Assembly (NCBI GenBank): GCA_028383305.1
Contig: JAOEVD010000012.1
Span: 1-64,000, forward strand
Reading direction: 5' to 3'
DNA: 64,000 bases
Origin: Candidatus Puniceispirillum sp.
GTDB taxonomy: Bacteria; Pseudomonadota; Alphaproteobacteria; Puniceispirillales; Puniceispirillaceae
This document shows, piece by piece, positions 32,683 to 42,021 of the stretch. The first letter of the stretch is position 1, and every line of letters begins with the position of its first letter. A program made the position numbers and the translations under genes. The notes below the pieces were generated by a model. It was not told the DNA's origin, searched no databases, and worked only from the letters and a program-made list of their open reading frames with translations.

Positions 32683-34179
32683 CTAGAACCCCTCGGGAAG
32701 ATGGGTGCTTTCGGTCAAATCAGTAAAATGGGTAAAGCGCTTTTCAAAATGCACCTGAACCGATCCTGTTGGGCCATGACGCTGTTTGGCGACAATCACC
32801 TCGGCCTTGTTTTCTGAATTCTGCATTTTCCGCAGCCAATCGTCATGCCGCAAATTAAAGGTGTCTTCGGATTCTTCCATTTTGCGTTCAGGTTCGCGTT
32901 TGTTCAGATAATATTCTTCACGATACACAAACATAACCACATCGGCATCCTGCTCGATTGATCCGGATTCGCGTAAATCGGCAAGGTTTGGCCGTTTGTC
33001 TTCGCGCATTTCGACAGCACGCGACAATTGCGACAGCGCCACAACAGGTACGTTCAAATCTTTGGCAATGGCTTTTAGAGTACGGCTGATGTTGGAAATT
33101 TCCTGAACGCGATTTTCAGATTTGACGCCAAGCTGCGGGGTCAATAGCTGAAGATAATCGACGATGATAAGCCCAAGGCCGGAGGTTCGTTTTAACCGGC
33201 GCGCGCGGCTGGCAAGCTGCGAGACCGAAAGTGATGGCGTATCATCAATAAAGAAAGGGGCGCTGGAAATGGCGTTGCTGGCGCTAACGAGCTGATCAAA
33301 TTCAGCGCTATTCAGCTTGCCACGCCGGATTTGTTCGGAATCAACCTGTGCCCGTTCTGACAGAATACGCGTTCCAAGCTGTTCGGCCGCCATTTCAAGC
33401 GAGAAAAAAGCAACCGGAACCGCGGTTTCACCGGTTCGCGTTGTGACCGCCGCGTGAAAGGCAATATTAGTGGCAAGCGCGGTTTTACCCATGCCCGGAC
33501 GTCCGGCCAGAATGATCAGATCGGATTTATGCAAACCGCCAAGAAGGTTATTGAGATCGGTCAGGCCAGTGCTTGTGCCTGATAGATGTCCGTCACTTTT
33601 GCGGGCAAGATCGGCTTGCGTAATACTGCCGCTGATAACCGAATCAAAACCGCGAAGGCCAACGCTGGTGCTGTCAGTATCGGCAAGCCGGAACAATTTT
33701 GATTCGGCGGTTTCAATCTGTTGATGCGCCGGAACGTCGACTTCGGGATGGCTAGCATCCAGAATCACTTCATCGCCAATCAGAATAAGCTGGCGACGGA
33801 CATGCGCTTCATGAATGATTTTGGCGTAATCGGGTGCTTGCGTGATGCTGATAACGCCATCGGCCAATTCCGATAAATAAGATTCGGCGCTATCGCTTTG
33901 AAAATCGTCGCTATCGGTGAAAAAGCTTTTCAATGTTACCGGATTAGCCAATTGTCCGCGCTCAACGAGCCGCTGCATCGTCGCGAATATGCGCCCATGA
34001 AACGGATCATAGAAATGGTCGGCAAGCAGCCGGTCATCAATCCGTTCAAGAACACTATTATCAAGCAAAACCGCGCCAAGCAGATTTTGCTCGGCCTGCA
34101 AATTATTGGGCATCGTGCGTGACGGCGGTGTGCTGCCAGATCCGGGAAAAGTTTTTATATTTGAATTTTCATCAGCCAT
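32683..34179 (-). CDS. dnaB: Replicative DNA helicase
   Basis: The 498-residue DnaB has an N-terminal domain (about 20-125, LQAEQNLLGAVLLDNSVLE) and a RecA-like C-terminal ATPase with Walker A AGRPGMGKTALATN near residue 222. Walker B is LIIVDYLQLLTP, and the H4 region ALSQLSRAVEMREDKRPNLADLRESGSIEQDAD is conserved. It unwinds DNA at the chromosomal fork. No intein is seen. It is transcribed in the same direction as rpsF-rpsR-rplI, but a terminator at 34249-34274 separates them, so it probably has its own promoter in 34180-34245. Confidence 0.98.
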   Translation of the reverse strand: MADENSNIKTFPGSGSTPPSRTMPNNLQAEQNLLGAVLLDNSVLERIDDRLLADHFYDPFHGRIFATMQRLVERGQLANPVTLKSFFTDSDDFQSDSAESYLSELADGVISITQAPDYAKIIHEAHVRRQLILIGDEVILDASHPEVDVPAHQQIETAESKLFRLADTDSTSVGLRGFDSVISGSITQADLARKSDGHLSGTSTGLTDLNNLLGGLHKSDLIILAGRPGMGKTALATNIAFHAAVTTRTGETAVPVAFFSLEMAAEQLGTRILSERAQVDSEQIRRGKLNSAEFDQLVSASNAISSAPFFIDDTPSLSVSQLASRARRLKRTSGLGLIIVDYLQLLTPQLGVKSENRVQEISNISRTLKAIAKDLNVPVVALSQLSRAVEMREDKRPNLADLRESGSIEQDADVVMFVYREEYYLNKREPERKMEESEDTFNLRHDDWLRKMQNSENKAEVIVAKQRHGPTGSVQVHFEKRFTHFTDLTESTHLPEGF

Positions 34180-34248
34180 AGCTCTTTATAGCAGGCTGGA
34201 TTGGCGAATGCCTGTGTTAAATGTGGGGATGTTGGGGATAAGTTAAAA

Positions 34249-34274
34249 AAAACCGGAGACAGGGCTCCGGTTTT
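34249..34274 (-). terminator. Rho-independent terminator after rplI
   Basis: A perfect hairpin with stem ccggag / ctccgg (34253-34258 and 34265-34270), extended by four A-T pairs, is followed on the minus strand by a run of eight T (complement of 34245-34252). It lies 38 bases after the rplI stop and ends the rpsF-rpsR-rplI transcript. Confidence 0.82.
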
Positions 34275-34311
34275 AATTTGATCTGTTCTGAACAGATGAT
34301 TTCTGGCCTGA

Positions 34312-34899
34312 CTAGCTTGCGCTATCGTCGCCTTCGCCTCTACCGGCTTCAGCAGCCTCAACTTCGGCGGTTTCAGCTTCAGCCGCCTCTGGCGCGTCAT
34401 CGGTGATCTCGCCTGTGACTACAATGCCTGTTTTGAGCTGGGTTTCAGCTTCGGCAAGCGAGCGGGCGATGTTCACAATAATCGTCACAACAACCTCAGG
34501 ATGAAGCCGGACCCGGGCCTCGGTAAGACCCAAGGTCTTGATTGACCGATCCATGATCACCTGATTGCGGTCGATGGTGAAACCAGCTTCGGTAACCGCA
34601 TCAGCAATGTCGCGTGACGTGACTGACCCAAACAGTTGACCCATTTCTGAGGCAGCGCGCACCATGCTGACAGCGAGGTCTTTCATCTTGCCAGCTTCGG
34701 TCTCGGCATCTTTACGAAGCTCGAGGTTATTGGCTTCACGCTGGGCGCGTTCGGCTTCAAAACGTTCAGTGTTTGCTTTGGTTGCCCGAAGAGCCTTGCC
34801 CTGCGGGATAAGGAAATTACGCGCATAACCGGTTTTCACATTGACGAGATCGCCCATCTGACCCAGTTTTTCGATACGCTCAAGAAGAATGATTTGCAT
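34312..34899 (-). CDS. rplI: 50S ribosomal protein L9
   Basis: The 195-residue protein begins MQIILLERIEKLGQMGDLVNVKTGYARNFLIPQGKA, the L9 N-terminal signature that binds 23S rRNA. The long connecting helix and C-terminal domain follow (SMVRAASEMGQLFGSVTSRDIADAV). The last 45 residues form an acidic Ala/Glu tail (EAAEAETAEVEAAEA), a feature of many alphaproteobacterial L9 proteins. It is the third gene of the S6-S18-L9 operon, 28 bases after rpsR. Confidence 0.97.
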   Translation of the reverse strand: MQIILLERIEKLGQMGDLVNVKTGYARNFLIPQGKALRATKANTERFEAERAQREANNLELRKDAETEAGKMKDLAVSMVRAASEMGQLFGSVTSRDIADAVTEAGFTIDRNQVIMDRSIKTLGLTEARVRLHPEVVVTIIVNIARSLAEAETQLKTGIVVTGEITDDAPEAAEAETAEVEAAEAGRGEGDDSAS

Positions 34900-34927
34900 T
34901 TTGATGTCTCCTGAATTCTGGCGATAC

Positions 34928-35182
34928 TTATGCTGTCACATAAGGCATCAGAGCCAGAAAGCGTGACCGCTTGATGGCAGTGGCAAGTTCCCGCTGTTTT
35001 TTTGCAGAAACAGCAGAGATGCGTGACGGAACGATTTTCCCGCGCTCAGATGTGTAGCGTGCAAGAAGCTTTGTGTCCTTGTAATCGATCTTTGGCGCAT
35101 TCGGGCCAGAAAACGGGCATGCCTTGCGGCGGCGGTTAAATGGCTTGCGTACAGCTTCGCGTTTGATTTCCAACTGAGTCAT
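34928..35182 (-). CDS. rpsR: 30S ribosomal protein S18
   Basis: The 84-residue S18 has the conserved [26 protein letters not shown] and [20 protein letters not shown]. The basic N-terminus ([17 protein letters not shown]) carries a single Cys. It lies three bases after rpsF and binds S6 in the platform of the small subunit. The start codon and length agree with the family. Confidence 0.97.
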   Translation of the reverse strand: MTQLEIKREAVRKPFNRRRKACPFSGPNAPKIDYKDTKLLARYTSERGKIVPSRISAVSAKKQRELATAIKRSRFLALMPYVTA

Positions 35183-35185
35183 TGC

Positions 35186-35623
35186 TTAGTCCTCACTTTT
35201 TTCGTCAGCGGCGCTGTCATTGCTTTCAGCTTTGCCTGAATTGCGCTCACCGCTATCACGGTCGTCACGATCATCACGTCCGCCGCGTGTTGGCCGCTCG
35301 GTCTTCACCTGCATCATAATTGATGGGCCTTCTTCGACCTCTTCAATCCGGATGTTCAAAAAGCGAAGAACATCTTCATTCAAACCCATTATACGCTCAT
35401 ATTCCACCAGCGCTTCTGGTCCAGTTTCAAGGTTGAACATGACATAATGCCCCTTCCGGTTCTTTTTGATCCGGTAGGCAAGAGCGCGAAGGCCCCAATA
35501 TTCACGTTTTTTGATTGATCCGCCGGCAGATGTAATGATACCAGCAAATTCATCAGCCATGGTTTCCACCTGGGCTGCAGTAATATCCTGACGTGCAATA
35601 AGCACGCTTTCATACAAGCGCAT
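35186..35623 (-). CDS. rpsF: 30S ribosomal protein S6
   Basis: From the ATG at 35623 with ribosome site ggagtt eight bases upstream, the product is 145 residues and starts MRLYESVLIARQDIT. It contains the S6 core GGSIKKREYWGLRALAYRIKKNRKGHYVMFNLE and LRFLNIRIEEV. A charged Asp/Arg/Ser tail (about 105-145, GGRDDRDDRDSGERNSGK) extends beyond the fold, as in other alphaproteobacteria. The longer frame upstream has no support. It is first in the rpsF-rpsR-rplI operon. Confidence 0.96.
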   Translation of the reverse strand: MRLYESVLIARQDITAAQVETMADEFAGIITSAGGSIKKREYWGLRALAYRIKKNRKGHYVMFNLETGPEALVEYERIMGLNEDVLRFLNIRIEEVEEGPSIMMQVKTERPTRGGRDDRDDRDSGERNSGKAESNDSAADEKSED

Positions 35624-35963
35624 GATAACTCCTTCTGGCTTATCGTTGCTGCCACCAGCGGCACCAACTAACCGGTTCACCGGCAAGGATAAAGTCAATG
35701 ATGTGTTCGGACTCAAGGCGTCAAAGCCCCAAGACCGAGGCGGATCATACACTTTTTCCCCATAAGTGCAACCTGTTTGGCAGAATTAATAGGGCTGTCA
35801 AACCTGCCAGATAGCCACCGTTGGCCTTTTGCCGATTATGCAGGGCGGCAAATAGTTGCCTTTGCAAAGCCATCTGGCATAGGGTCTGATATATGTCGCA
35901 AGTCATCAGCGTCGGTTTAACTTCATATTCACGCTGACTTTGGTCAGCGAGCGGGTGGATTAC
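35624..35963. promoter_or_regulatory. Divergent regulatory gap between rpsF and fabD
   Basis: These 340 bases carry no gene that I can support and must hold the promoters of both the ribosomal operon (left) and the fatty-acid cluster (right). A perfect 7-bp hairpin, cgctgac-tttg-gtcagcg (35932-35949), sits directly before the fabD ribosome site (gcgggtgga). It could be an operator or a 5'-UTR structure. No clear sigma-70 boxes stand out. The S6:S18 leader element known from other bacteria would lie just upstream of 35623, but I cannot confirm it. Confidence 0.45.
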
Positions 35964-36914
35964 ATGACGAATAGTTCGATTGCATTTTTGTTTCCCGGGC
36001 AGGGATCACAGGCGGTTGGTATGGGCGGCGCTTTGGCAGCGTCACATGCAGCAGCCAAACAGGTTTTTGAAGAGATCAATGACGCGCTTGGCGAAAACCT
36101 ATTCGCCATCATGCAGGATGGACCGGATGATGCCATTCGCATGACACGAAATGCCCAACCAGCCTTATTTGCAACATCAATGGCGGCGGTTCGGGTTCTG
36201 GAAGCCGAGCTTGGCGCGCCACTGAACAGCCTTGGCGGTATGACAGCAGGCCATTCGCTTGGCGAATATGCAGCCCTTGCTGCAACGGGCAGCCTGTCGA
36301 TAAGCGATGCGGCGCGTTTGCTTCGCCAGCGTGGTGACTCGATGCAATCGGCGGTTCCGGTTGGCGAAGGCGCGATGGCGGCAATACTTGGCGGTGATGA
36401 AGACCAGATCAATGCCATTCTTGCTGATGCGAAATCATCAGGCCTTGTCCAGATCGCTAATGACAATGCCCCCGGGCAAATCGTCATTAGCGGCGCTGCT
36501 GCTGCGGTTGATGCGGCAATTGAAATTGCCAAGGCCGCCGGATTGCGGCGGGCAATTAAACTGCCTGTTTCAGCGCCGTTTCATTGCGATTTAATGGCCC
36601 CTGCCGCCGATGTGATGGCAAAATTATTGGCAGATACCAATTTGTCCGATGCGCTTATGCCAGTCTATTGCAATGTGTCAGCCGCTGCCGAGACGCGCGC
36701 CGATCATTTGCGGGCAAATCTTGTCACACAGGTCACGGCGCGGGTTCGTTGGCGCGAATCACTGATGGCAATGAGCGCCGCCGGTGCAACCAAATTTATC
36801 GAGCTTGGGACGGGTAAAGTTCTGTCCGGTCTGGTCAAACGCAGCATCGAGTCAAATGCGGCTGTCAATATGGACGGGCCAGATGATCTGGACAGCGTCC
36901 TGGCCGAGATGTAA
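35964..36914 (+). CDS. fabD: Malonyl-CoA:ACP transacylase
   Basis: The 316-residue enzyme loads malonyl groups onto ACP. It starts MTNSSIAFLFPGQGSQAVGMG (oxyanion Gln in GQGSQ). The nucleophile Ser is in TAGHSLGEYAALAA, and the catalytic His lies in VSAPFHCDLMAP. The C-terminal FIELGTGKVLSGLVKRS is conserved. The ATG at 35964 gives the usual N-terminus. It is the first gene of fabD-fabG-acpP-fabF-mltG-gmk, a conserved order. It acts in the cytoplasm in fatty-acid elongation. Confidence 0.97.
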   Translation: MTNSSIAFLFPGQGSQAVGMGGALAASHAAAKQVFEEINDALGENLFAIMQDGPDDAIRMTRNAQPALFATSMAAVRVLEAELGAPLNSLGGMTAGHSLGEYAALAATGSLSISDAARLLRQRGDSMQSAVPVGEGAMAAILGGDEDQINAILADAKSSGLVQIANDNAPGQIVISGAAAAVDAAIEIAKAAGLRRAIKLPVSAPFHCDLMAPAADVMAKLLADTNLSDALMPVYCNVSAAAETRADHLRANLVTQVTARVRWRESLMAMSAAGATKFIELGTGKVLSGLVKRSIESNAAVNMDGPDDLDSVLAEM

Positions 36915-36973
36915 TCTAAACGACCACAAAGTTTTAAACACGGACAAGCCGTGATTTCCAAAAAGGTGTTTTC

Positions 36974-37714
36974 ATGTTTGATCTTCAGGACAAAACAGCT
37001 CTTGTAACGGGTGCGAGTGGCGGCATTGGTGCCGAAATTGCCAAGGCATTGCATGCACAAGGCGCAACGGTTGTGCTTCATGGCACTCGCGCCGAAAAGC
37101 TGGAGTCCCTGAAGGCTGAACTTGGTGAGCGCGCCTTTGTGGTAACCGCCAATCTTGCCGATCGTGACGCGGTGGCTGCATTGATTGATGCGGCCAGCAA
37201 GGCTGCCGGCAGTCCAATTGCGATTCTGGTGAATAATGCAGGCATCACGCGTGATGGATTATTGATGCGGATGAAAGATGTAGACTGGGATGATGTTTTA
37301 GAGGTCAATATGACCGCAAGCATGATCTTATGCCGCGCCGCGATGCGGGGTATGATGAAGGCACGGTCAGGCCGGATTATCTCGATTTCGTCGGTTGTCG
37401 GGGTGACTGGCAATCCGGGGCAGGCAAATTATGCAGCGTCAAAGGCTGGCATGATTGGCTTTAGTAAATCATTGGCCGCTGAAGTAGCCAGCCGCGGCAT
37501 TACCGTAAATATTGTTGCACCGGGCTTTATCGAAACACCGATGACGGATGTTTTGGATGAAGGGCAAAAGGCAAATTTATTAGCGCGTGTTCCGGCTGGA
37601 CGGCTTGGTAAGCCTGCGGAAATTGCCGCCTCGGTGGTGTTTCTCGCAAGTGATGAGGCTGCCTATGTTACCGGGATGACAATGCATGTGAATGGTGGCA
37701 TGGCGATGCTTTAA
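36974..37714 (+). CDS. fabG: 3-oxoacyl-ACP reductase
   Basis: The 246-residue SDR reduces beta-ketoacyl-ACP with NADPH. Motifs are TGASGGIGAEIAKAL (cofactor), LVNNAGITRDGLLMRMKD (NNAG and the FabG-specific TRD), Ser in IISISSVVGVTGNPGQANYAASKAG (YxxxK) and APGFIETPMTD. The length and all catalytic residues are normal. The gap to fabD is 59 bases and to acpP 130 bases. Confidence 0.97.
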   Translation: MFDLQDKTALVTGASGGIGAEIAKALHAQGATVVLHGTRAEKLESLKAELGERAFVVTANLADRDAVAALIDAASKAAGSPIAILVNNAGITRDGLLMRMKDVDWDDVLEVNMTASMILCRAAMRGMMKARSGRIISISSVVGVTGNPGQANYAASKAGMIGFSKSLAAEVASRGITVNIVAPGFIETPMTDVLDEGQKANLLARVPAGRLGKPAEIAASVVFLASDEAAYVTGMTMHVNGGMAML

Positions 37715-37844
37715 ATGCCGGTTGAGCGCGTTATAGTGACAAACGGGGCTGGTATAAGATAAAAAACTATGTTATCTGCCGCAAACTTTGGAATTTTCCG
37801 ACCGATCTTCCGGTCAAAATCTAAGCTTCTCAGAGGGGGCAACA

Positions 37845-38081
37845 ATGAGCGATATCGCAGATCGTGTTAAGAATATTGTAGTAGAACATTTGGGTGTAGA
37901 CGCTGATAAGGTTGTTGAAGGCGCAAGCTTTATCGATGATCTTGGCGCGGATAGCCTTGATACAGTCGAGCTGGTCATGGCATTCGAAGAAGAGTTCGGT
38001 GTTGAAATTCCTGATGATGCCGCCGAGCGTATCCTCACTGTTAAGGACGCTGTGTCGTTCCTCGAAGAAGCTGCTGCTTAA
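37845..38081 (+). CDS. acpP: Acyl carrier protein
   Basis: The 78-residue acidic protein has the phosphopantetheine Ser in [21 protein letters not shown] and the usual helices. The ATG at 37845 has a perfect gagggggc ribosome site nine bases before it; the upstream frame from 37788 is not needed. It carries growing acyl chains for the Fab enzymes and for lipid A and phospholipid synthesis. The preceding gap (37715-37844) is the likely place of its own strong promoter. Confidence 0.98.
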   Translation: MSDIADRVKNIVVEHLGVDADKVVEGASFIDDLGADSLDTVELVMAFEEEFGVEIPDDAAERILTVKDAVSFLEEAAA

Positions 38082-38172
38082 CTTTCAGCGTTTCGACAAA
38101 ATTTGCGCTGTGCATGGCCGGTCGCGTGATGCACAGCCACCGATTTCCACCTGATTTTTCTGGAGGTTTGCC

Positions 38173-39435
38173 TTGCGCCGTGTTGTAGTTACCGGAATGG
38201 GAATGGTCACTCCGCTTGGATCTGGTGTTGACCATAATTGGTCGCAGATAATTGCAGGCAAAAGTGGCATTTCGCGCATCGAAGGTTTTGATGTGTCTGA
38301 TATTTCATGCCAAATTGCTGGTCAAGTGCCAGGGGCGGATTCCATTGGCGGTCTTAATCTTGATGATTGGATCGATCCGCGCGACCAACGCAAGCAAGAT
38401 CGTTTTATCCAGCTTGGACTTGTCGCCGCCTGTCAAGCCATCGAGGATTCGGACTGGAAGCCGCAAGATCGTGGATCGCAGAACCGTACCGGCGTTATGA
38501 TCGGATCGGGCATTGGTGGTCTCGAATCGATCGTTAAAACCGATCAGCTTATGAACGAAAAAGGGCCGCGGCGGATCAGCCCGTTCTTCATTCCGTCGGC
38601 GCTGATCAATCTTATCTCAGGGCATGTATCCATCCGTTATGGTTTTCGCGGGCCTAATCATGCTGTTGTGACGGCCTGTTCAACGGGCGCGCATGCCATT
38701 GGTGATGCGGCGCGCATGGTCGCGCTTGATGATGCTGATGTTATGGTCGCTGGCGGTGCCGAGGCGGCGGTTTGCCGTATTGGCATGGCAGGATTTGCCG
38801 CTGCACGCGCTTTATCAACAAGCTACAATGATACGCCCGAAGTGGCGTCACGCCCGTGGGACAAGGGCCGTGATGGATTTGTTATGGGCGAGGGCGCGGG
38901 CATTGTTGTTCTTGAAGAATTGGAACATGCTACGGCGCGCGGTGCAAAAATCTATGGCGAGATCAAAGGCTATGGTATGTCGGGTGACGCGCATCATATT
39001 ACCGCACCTGCCGAAGATGGCGATGGTGGTTTCCGTGCGATGCAGGCAGCGTTAAAGCGCGCCGGACTTGCACCAAGTGATATTGATTATGTGAATGCGC
39101 ATGGCACATCAACCCCGCTTGGCGATCTGATCGAAGCCAAAGCGGTTGCACGGCTTCTTGGTGTTGCAGCAGCAAATGTGTCGATTTCTTCGACAAAAAG
39201 TGCGACCGGCCATCTTTTGGGTGCGGCCGGTGCAATCGAAGCCATTTATGCAATCAAAACAGTGCAAACCGGTGATTTACCGCCGACATTGAATTTGAAT
39301 GATCCTGAAGATCAGGTTGCTGATTTTGATCTGGTGCCGTTAAAGTCGCGTCACCGCAAAGTTCGTAACGCGATGTCAAATTCATTTGGCTTTGGCGGCA
39401 CGAACGCATCGCTCATCATGGGTGAGGTTATCTGA
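38173..39435 (+). CDS. fabF: 3-oxoacyl-ACP synthase II
   Basis: The 420-residue condensing enzyme has the catalytic triad Cys in VVTACSTGAHAIGDAA, His in VNAHGTSTPLGD and His in SATGHLLGAAGAIEAI, plus FGFGGTNASLIM near the end. It elongates acyl-ACP with malonyl-ACP, including the temperature-linked C16:1 to C18:1 step. The start MRRVVVTGMGMVTPLG is canonical with an upstream tctggagg ribosome site. Its stop overlaps the mltG start (TGATG). Confidence 0.97.
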   Translation: MRRVVVTGMGMVTPLGSGVDHNWSQIIAGKSGISRIEGFDVSDISCQIAGQVPGADSIGGLNLDDWIDPRDQRKQDRFIQLGLVAACQAIEDSDWKPQDRGSQNRTGVMIGSGIGGLESIVKTDQLMNEKGPRRISPFFIPSALINLISGHVSIRYGFRGPNHAVVTACSTGAHAIGDAARMVALDDADVMVAGGAEAAVCRIGMAGFAAARALSTSYNDTPEVASRPWDKGRDGFVMGEGAGIVVLEELEHATARGAKIYGEIKGYGMSGDAHHITAPAEDGDGGFRAMQAALKRAGLAPSDIDYVNAHGTSTPLGDLIEAKAVARLLGVAAANVSISSTKSATGHLLGAAGAIEAIYAIKTVQTGDLPPTLNLNDPEDQVADFDLVPLKSRHRKVRNAMSNSFGFGGTNASLIMGEVI

Positions 39436-40442
39436 TGTCTTCGCCTGCCGTACGGACATTATTCCGGTCGGCGATCATGATTTTGCTGCTTGGCTGTATT
39501 ATTTCGGCTGGTGTTTATCTTTGGCATGACCGAATGCTGCATGCAGCCGGCCCCCATCAGCAAGATGTTTTGGTGATTGTCGAGCCCGGTGATGGGCATC
39601 AAGTGCTGCGATCAACATTGGATCGCGCTGGGGTAATCCATCAAATTTACCATTACGATGCGGCACGGTTGCTTGCTGGCAATCAGTTTTTGCCAAAGGC
39701 TGGTGAATTTCTGCTGCCGGCAAAATCCAGCCTTAGCCAAATCATGTCGGTCATTCATCAAGGCTTTAGTTATCAACGCCGCCTAACGATTGTCGAAGGT
39801 TTGCGAAGCGCTGATATCGTTCAAATCATCACCGATTTACCGCATCTGACTGGCGCGATCAAAACCATGCCGGACGAGGGGAGTTTGCGCCCCGAAACCT
39901 ATTTTTACACCTATGCTACCGCGCGTGATGATTTAATCAATAGGATGCAGCAAACCCAGCAGATTGCCTTTGCCGAGGCGTGGATTAATCGGGCTGAGGA
40001 TCTGCCCTACAAAACCCCGCAAGACGCGCTGATCATGGCATCAATCATCGAAAAAGAAGCGTCGGTAACTGCTGACCGGCGTCTTGTGGCGGCGGTATTG
40101 GTGAACCGGCTGAAACGCGGCATGCGGTTGCAATCTGATCCAACGGTGCTGTATGAGGCGGCTGCCAGCCCGCAATCGCCAACCCCGATTACCAAAACCC
40201 ACCTGAAAACAAAAACACCGTGGAATACATATGTCATCAAGGGCTTGCCGGAAACGCCAATCTGTAACCCGGGCGAAGAGTCACTTAATGCAGCGTTAAA
40301 TCCGGCTGATAGCGATTATCTCTATTTTGTATCTGATGGCGAAGGCGGGTTAAGATTTGCGAAAACACTGGACGTGCATAACCGCAATGTAAGATTATTC
40401 AGAAAATTTGAAGCAGCAGCTAAAAAGGGCAAGGCACAATGA
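39435..40442 (+). CDS. mltG: Endolytic murein transglycosylase MltG
   Basis: The 335-residue protein has one N-terminal membrane helix (about 12-30, SAIMILLLGCIISAGVYLW) and a periplasmic YceG domain. The LysM-like part is VIVEPGDGHQVL. The catalytic Glu lies in DALIMASIIEKEASV, followed by LVAAVLVNRLKRGMRLQSDPTVLYEA and TPWNTYVIKGLPETPICNPG. It cleaves nascent glycan strands and sets their length. Overlaps at both ends (TGATG with fabF, ATGA with gmk) show operon coupling. All motifs are intact. Confidence 0.96.
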   Translation: MSSPAVRTLFRSAIMILLLGCIISAGVYLWHDRMLHAAGPHQQDVLVIVEPGDGHQVLRSTLDRAGVIHQIYHYDAARLLAGNQFLPKAGEFLLPAKSSLSQIMSVIHQGFSYQRRLTIVEGLRSADIVQIITDLPHLTGAIKTMPDEGSLRPETYFYTYATARDDLINRMQQTQQIAFAEAWINRAEDLPYKTPQDALIMASIIEKEASVTADRRLVAAVLVNRLKRGMRLQSDPTVLYEAAASPQSPTPITKTHLKTKTPWNTYVIKGLPETPICNPGEESLNAALNPADSDYLYFVSDGEGGLRFAKTLDVHNRNVRLFRKFEAAAKKGKAQ

Positions 40443-41107
40443 CCAAAAACGCATCACCAGCCTCTGATCATCAAAATGGTCTTGGCGGCCGAAGAGGGCT
40501 GATGCTTGTCCTGTCATCACCATCTGGCGCGGGGAAAACCTCAATTTCACGGCGGCTTCTGGCCGAAGATGATGATCTGGAATTGTCGGTTTCAGCGACA
40601 ACACGAAAGCGGCGTCCAGGTGAGGTTGAAGGCAAGGATTATCATTTTGTCACTGCCGATGATTTTCATTTGATGATTAATAATCGCGAGATGCTGGAAT
40701 ATGCAAAGGTGTTTGATCATTATTATGGCACGCCTGCAGCGCCGGTGATGGCTGCGCTTGGCGAGGGACGCGATGTGCTGTTTGATATTGATTGGCAAGG
40801 CACCCAGCAGCTTGCCGATGCAAGCTGCGAAGATCTGGTGTCGGTTTTTATTCTGCCGCCATCAACGCGCGATTTGGAAAAACGGTTGTTAAGCCGTGCC
40901 CAAGACAGTACTGACGTTGTTGCGTCGCGAATGGCCAAAGCGTCGGATGAAATCAGTCATTATCGTGAATATGATTATATCTTGGTCAATGCTGATCTTG
41001 ATCAGGCCGTCAAAGAGGTTCGGGCGATTTTGCAGGCCGAACGGCTGCGCCGTGATCGGCAGATTGGCCTTACCGATTTTGTGAAACGGCTTCGCGCTGG
41101 CTATTAG
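40439..41107 (+). CDS. gmk: Guanylate kinase
   Basis: The 222-residue kinase phosphorylates GMP with ATP. It has P-loop LSSPSGAGKTSISRRLL near residue 23-40, the GMP site SVSATTRKRRPGEVEGKDYHF, the FDIDWQGTQQL segment and the SREYDYILVN-like HYREYDYILVNADLDQAV. The start lies inside the mltG stop. The last four bases overlap the convergent rsmA gene. The N-terminal 20 residues are polar and may not be conserved. Confidence 0.97.
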   Translation: MTKNASPASDHQNGLGGRRGLMLVLSSPSGAGKTSISRRLLAEDDDLELSVSATTRKRRPGEVEGKDYHFVTADDFHLMINNREMLEYAKVFDHYYGTPAAPVMAALGEGRDVLFDIDWQGTQQLADASCEDLVSVFILPPSTRDLEKRLLSRAQDSTDVVASRMAKASDEISHYREYDYILVNADLDQAVKEVRAILQAERLRRDRQIGLTDFVKRLRAGY

Positions 41108-41964
41108 GCTGTTTGTTTTACGGCCGCTTCGGCCAGCAGTGCCAGCTTACAAAACGCTTCGATATCAATCTCTTGCGGTCTTTTTTCTGGGTCAATGCCA
41201 GCCGCGTTCAACAGCGTTTCACCACCAATTTTTTTCAGCGAGCTTCGCAGCATCTTGCGGCGCTGACCAAAAGCAATACGGGTGATATCTTCAAGCGCCT
41301 TTTGGCTGCAGGGATAGCGTGGCGCGGCCAGCGGGACAATCTGCACAATCGATGAGGTGATTTTTGGCGCTGGCACAAAGGCTGATGCTGGCACGTCAAA
41401 TAAAATCTCGCTATCGGCAAGCCAGCCAGTTAGAACGCTAAGCCGTCCATAGGCAGTGTCGCCGGGCTTGGCGGTGATGCGTTCGGCCACTTCGCGCTGA
41501 AACATTAAGGTCATTGACGCAAAGGCGTTGGCATGGCCAAGCCAGCTTATCAGCAATGTTGTGGCGATATTATATGGCAAATTGGCAATGATTCGCCGTG
41601 GTGCATTGCCTATCTCCCAGATCGCACTAGTCATGGCATCGGCTTCGATCAGGCTGAGGCGTGAACCGGCGGCGCTGGTCAATCCGGCAAGAGCATCGGC
41701 GGCGCGGCGATCTTTTTCAATGGCGATCACATGGTCAGCACCTTCAAGAAGCAGGGCGCGGGTTAATCCTCCCGGACCCGGGCCAATCTCAATTGTTGTT
41801 CCCGATAAAGTGCCAGCCGAACGCGCAATTCTGCGGGTCAGATTGAGGTCAAACAGGAAATTCTGCCCAAGCGATTTCCGGGCGCGCATATCCATTGAAT
41901 CGACAAGCTGGCGCAGGGGCTGTAAAGCCTCAATCCGCTCGATCATCTGTTGCTTATCAGTCAT
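41104..41964 (-). CDS. rsmA: 16S rRNA dimethyladenosine methyltransferase
   Basis: The 286-residue KsgA/RsmA dimethylates two adenines near the 3' end of 16S rRNA. It shows KSLGQNFLFDLNLTRRIAR, the SAM site TTIEIGPGPGGLTRALLLEGA, the catalytic NLPYN in RIIANLPYNIATTLLI, and the C-terminal RRKMLRSSLK. It follows pdxA by 57 bases on the same strand; surA-pdxA-rsmA is a conserved block. It converges with gmk, overlapping four bases. Confidence 0.97.
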   Translation of the reverse strand: MTDKQQMIERIEALQPLRQLVDSMDMRARKSLGQNFLFDLNLTRRIARSAGTLSGTTIEIGPGPGGLTRALLLEGADHVIAIEKDRRAADALAGLTSAAGSRLSLIEADAMTSAIWEIGNAPRRIIANLPYNIATTLLISWLGHANAFASMTLMFQREVAERITAKPGDTAYGRLSVLTGWLADSEILFDVPASAFVPAPKITSSIVQIVPLAAPRYPCSQKALEDITRIAFGQRRKMLRSSLKKIGGETLLNAAGIDPEKRPQEIDIEAFCKLALLAEAAVKQTA

Positions 41965-42021
41965 CTATACCAATCATTGATCCATTTATCCGAGTCATCT
42001 TGTGGCGGGGGCAATCGGGCA

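Noticed and set aside
35624-35752. 43-residue N-terminal extension of ribosomal protein S6
   Set aside because: S6 starts at MRLYESV with a ribosome site directly before it; the extension is not conserved in the family.
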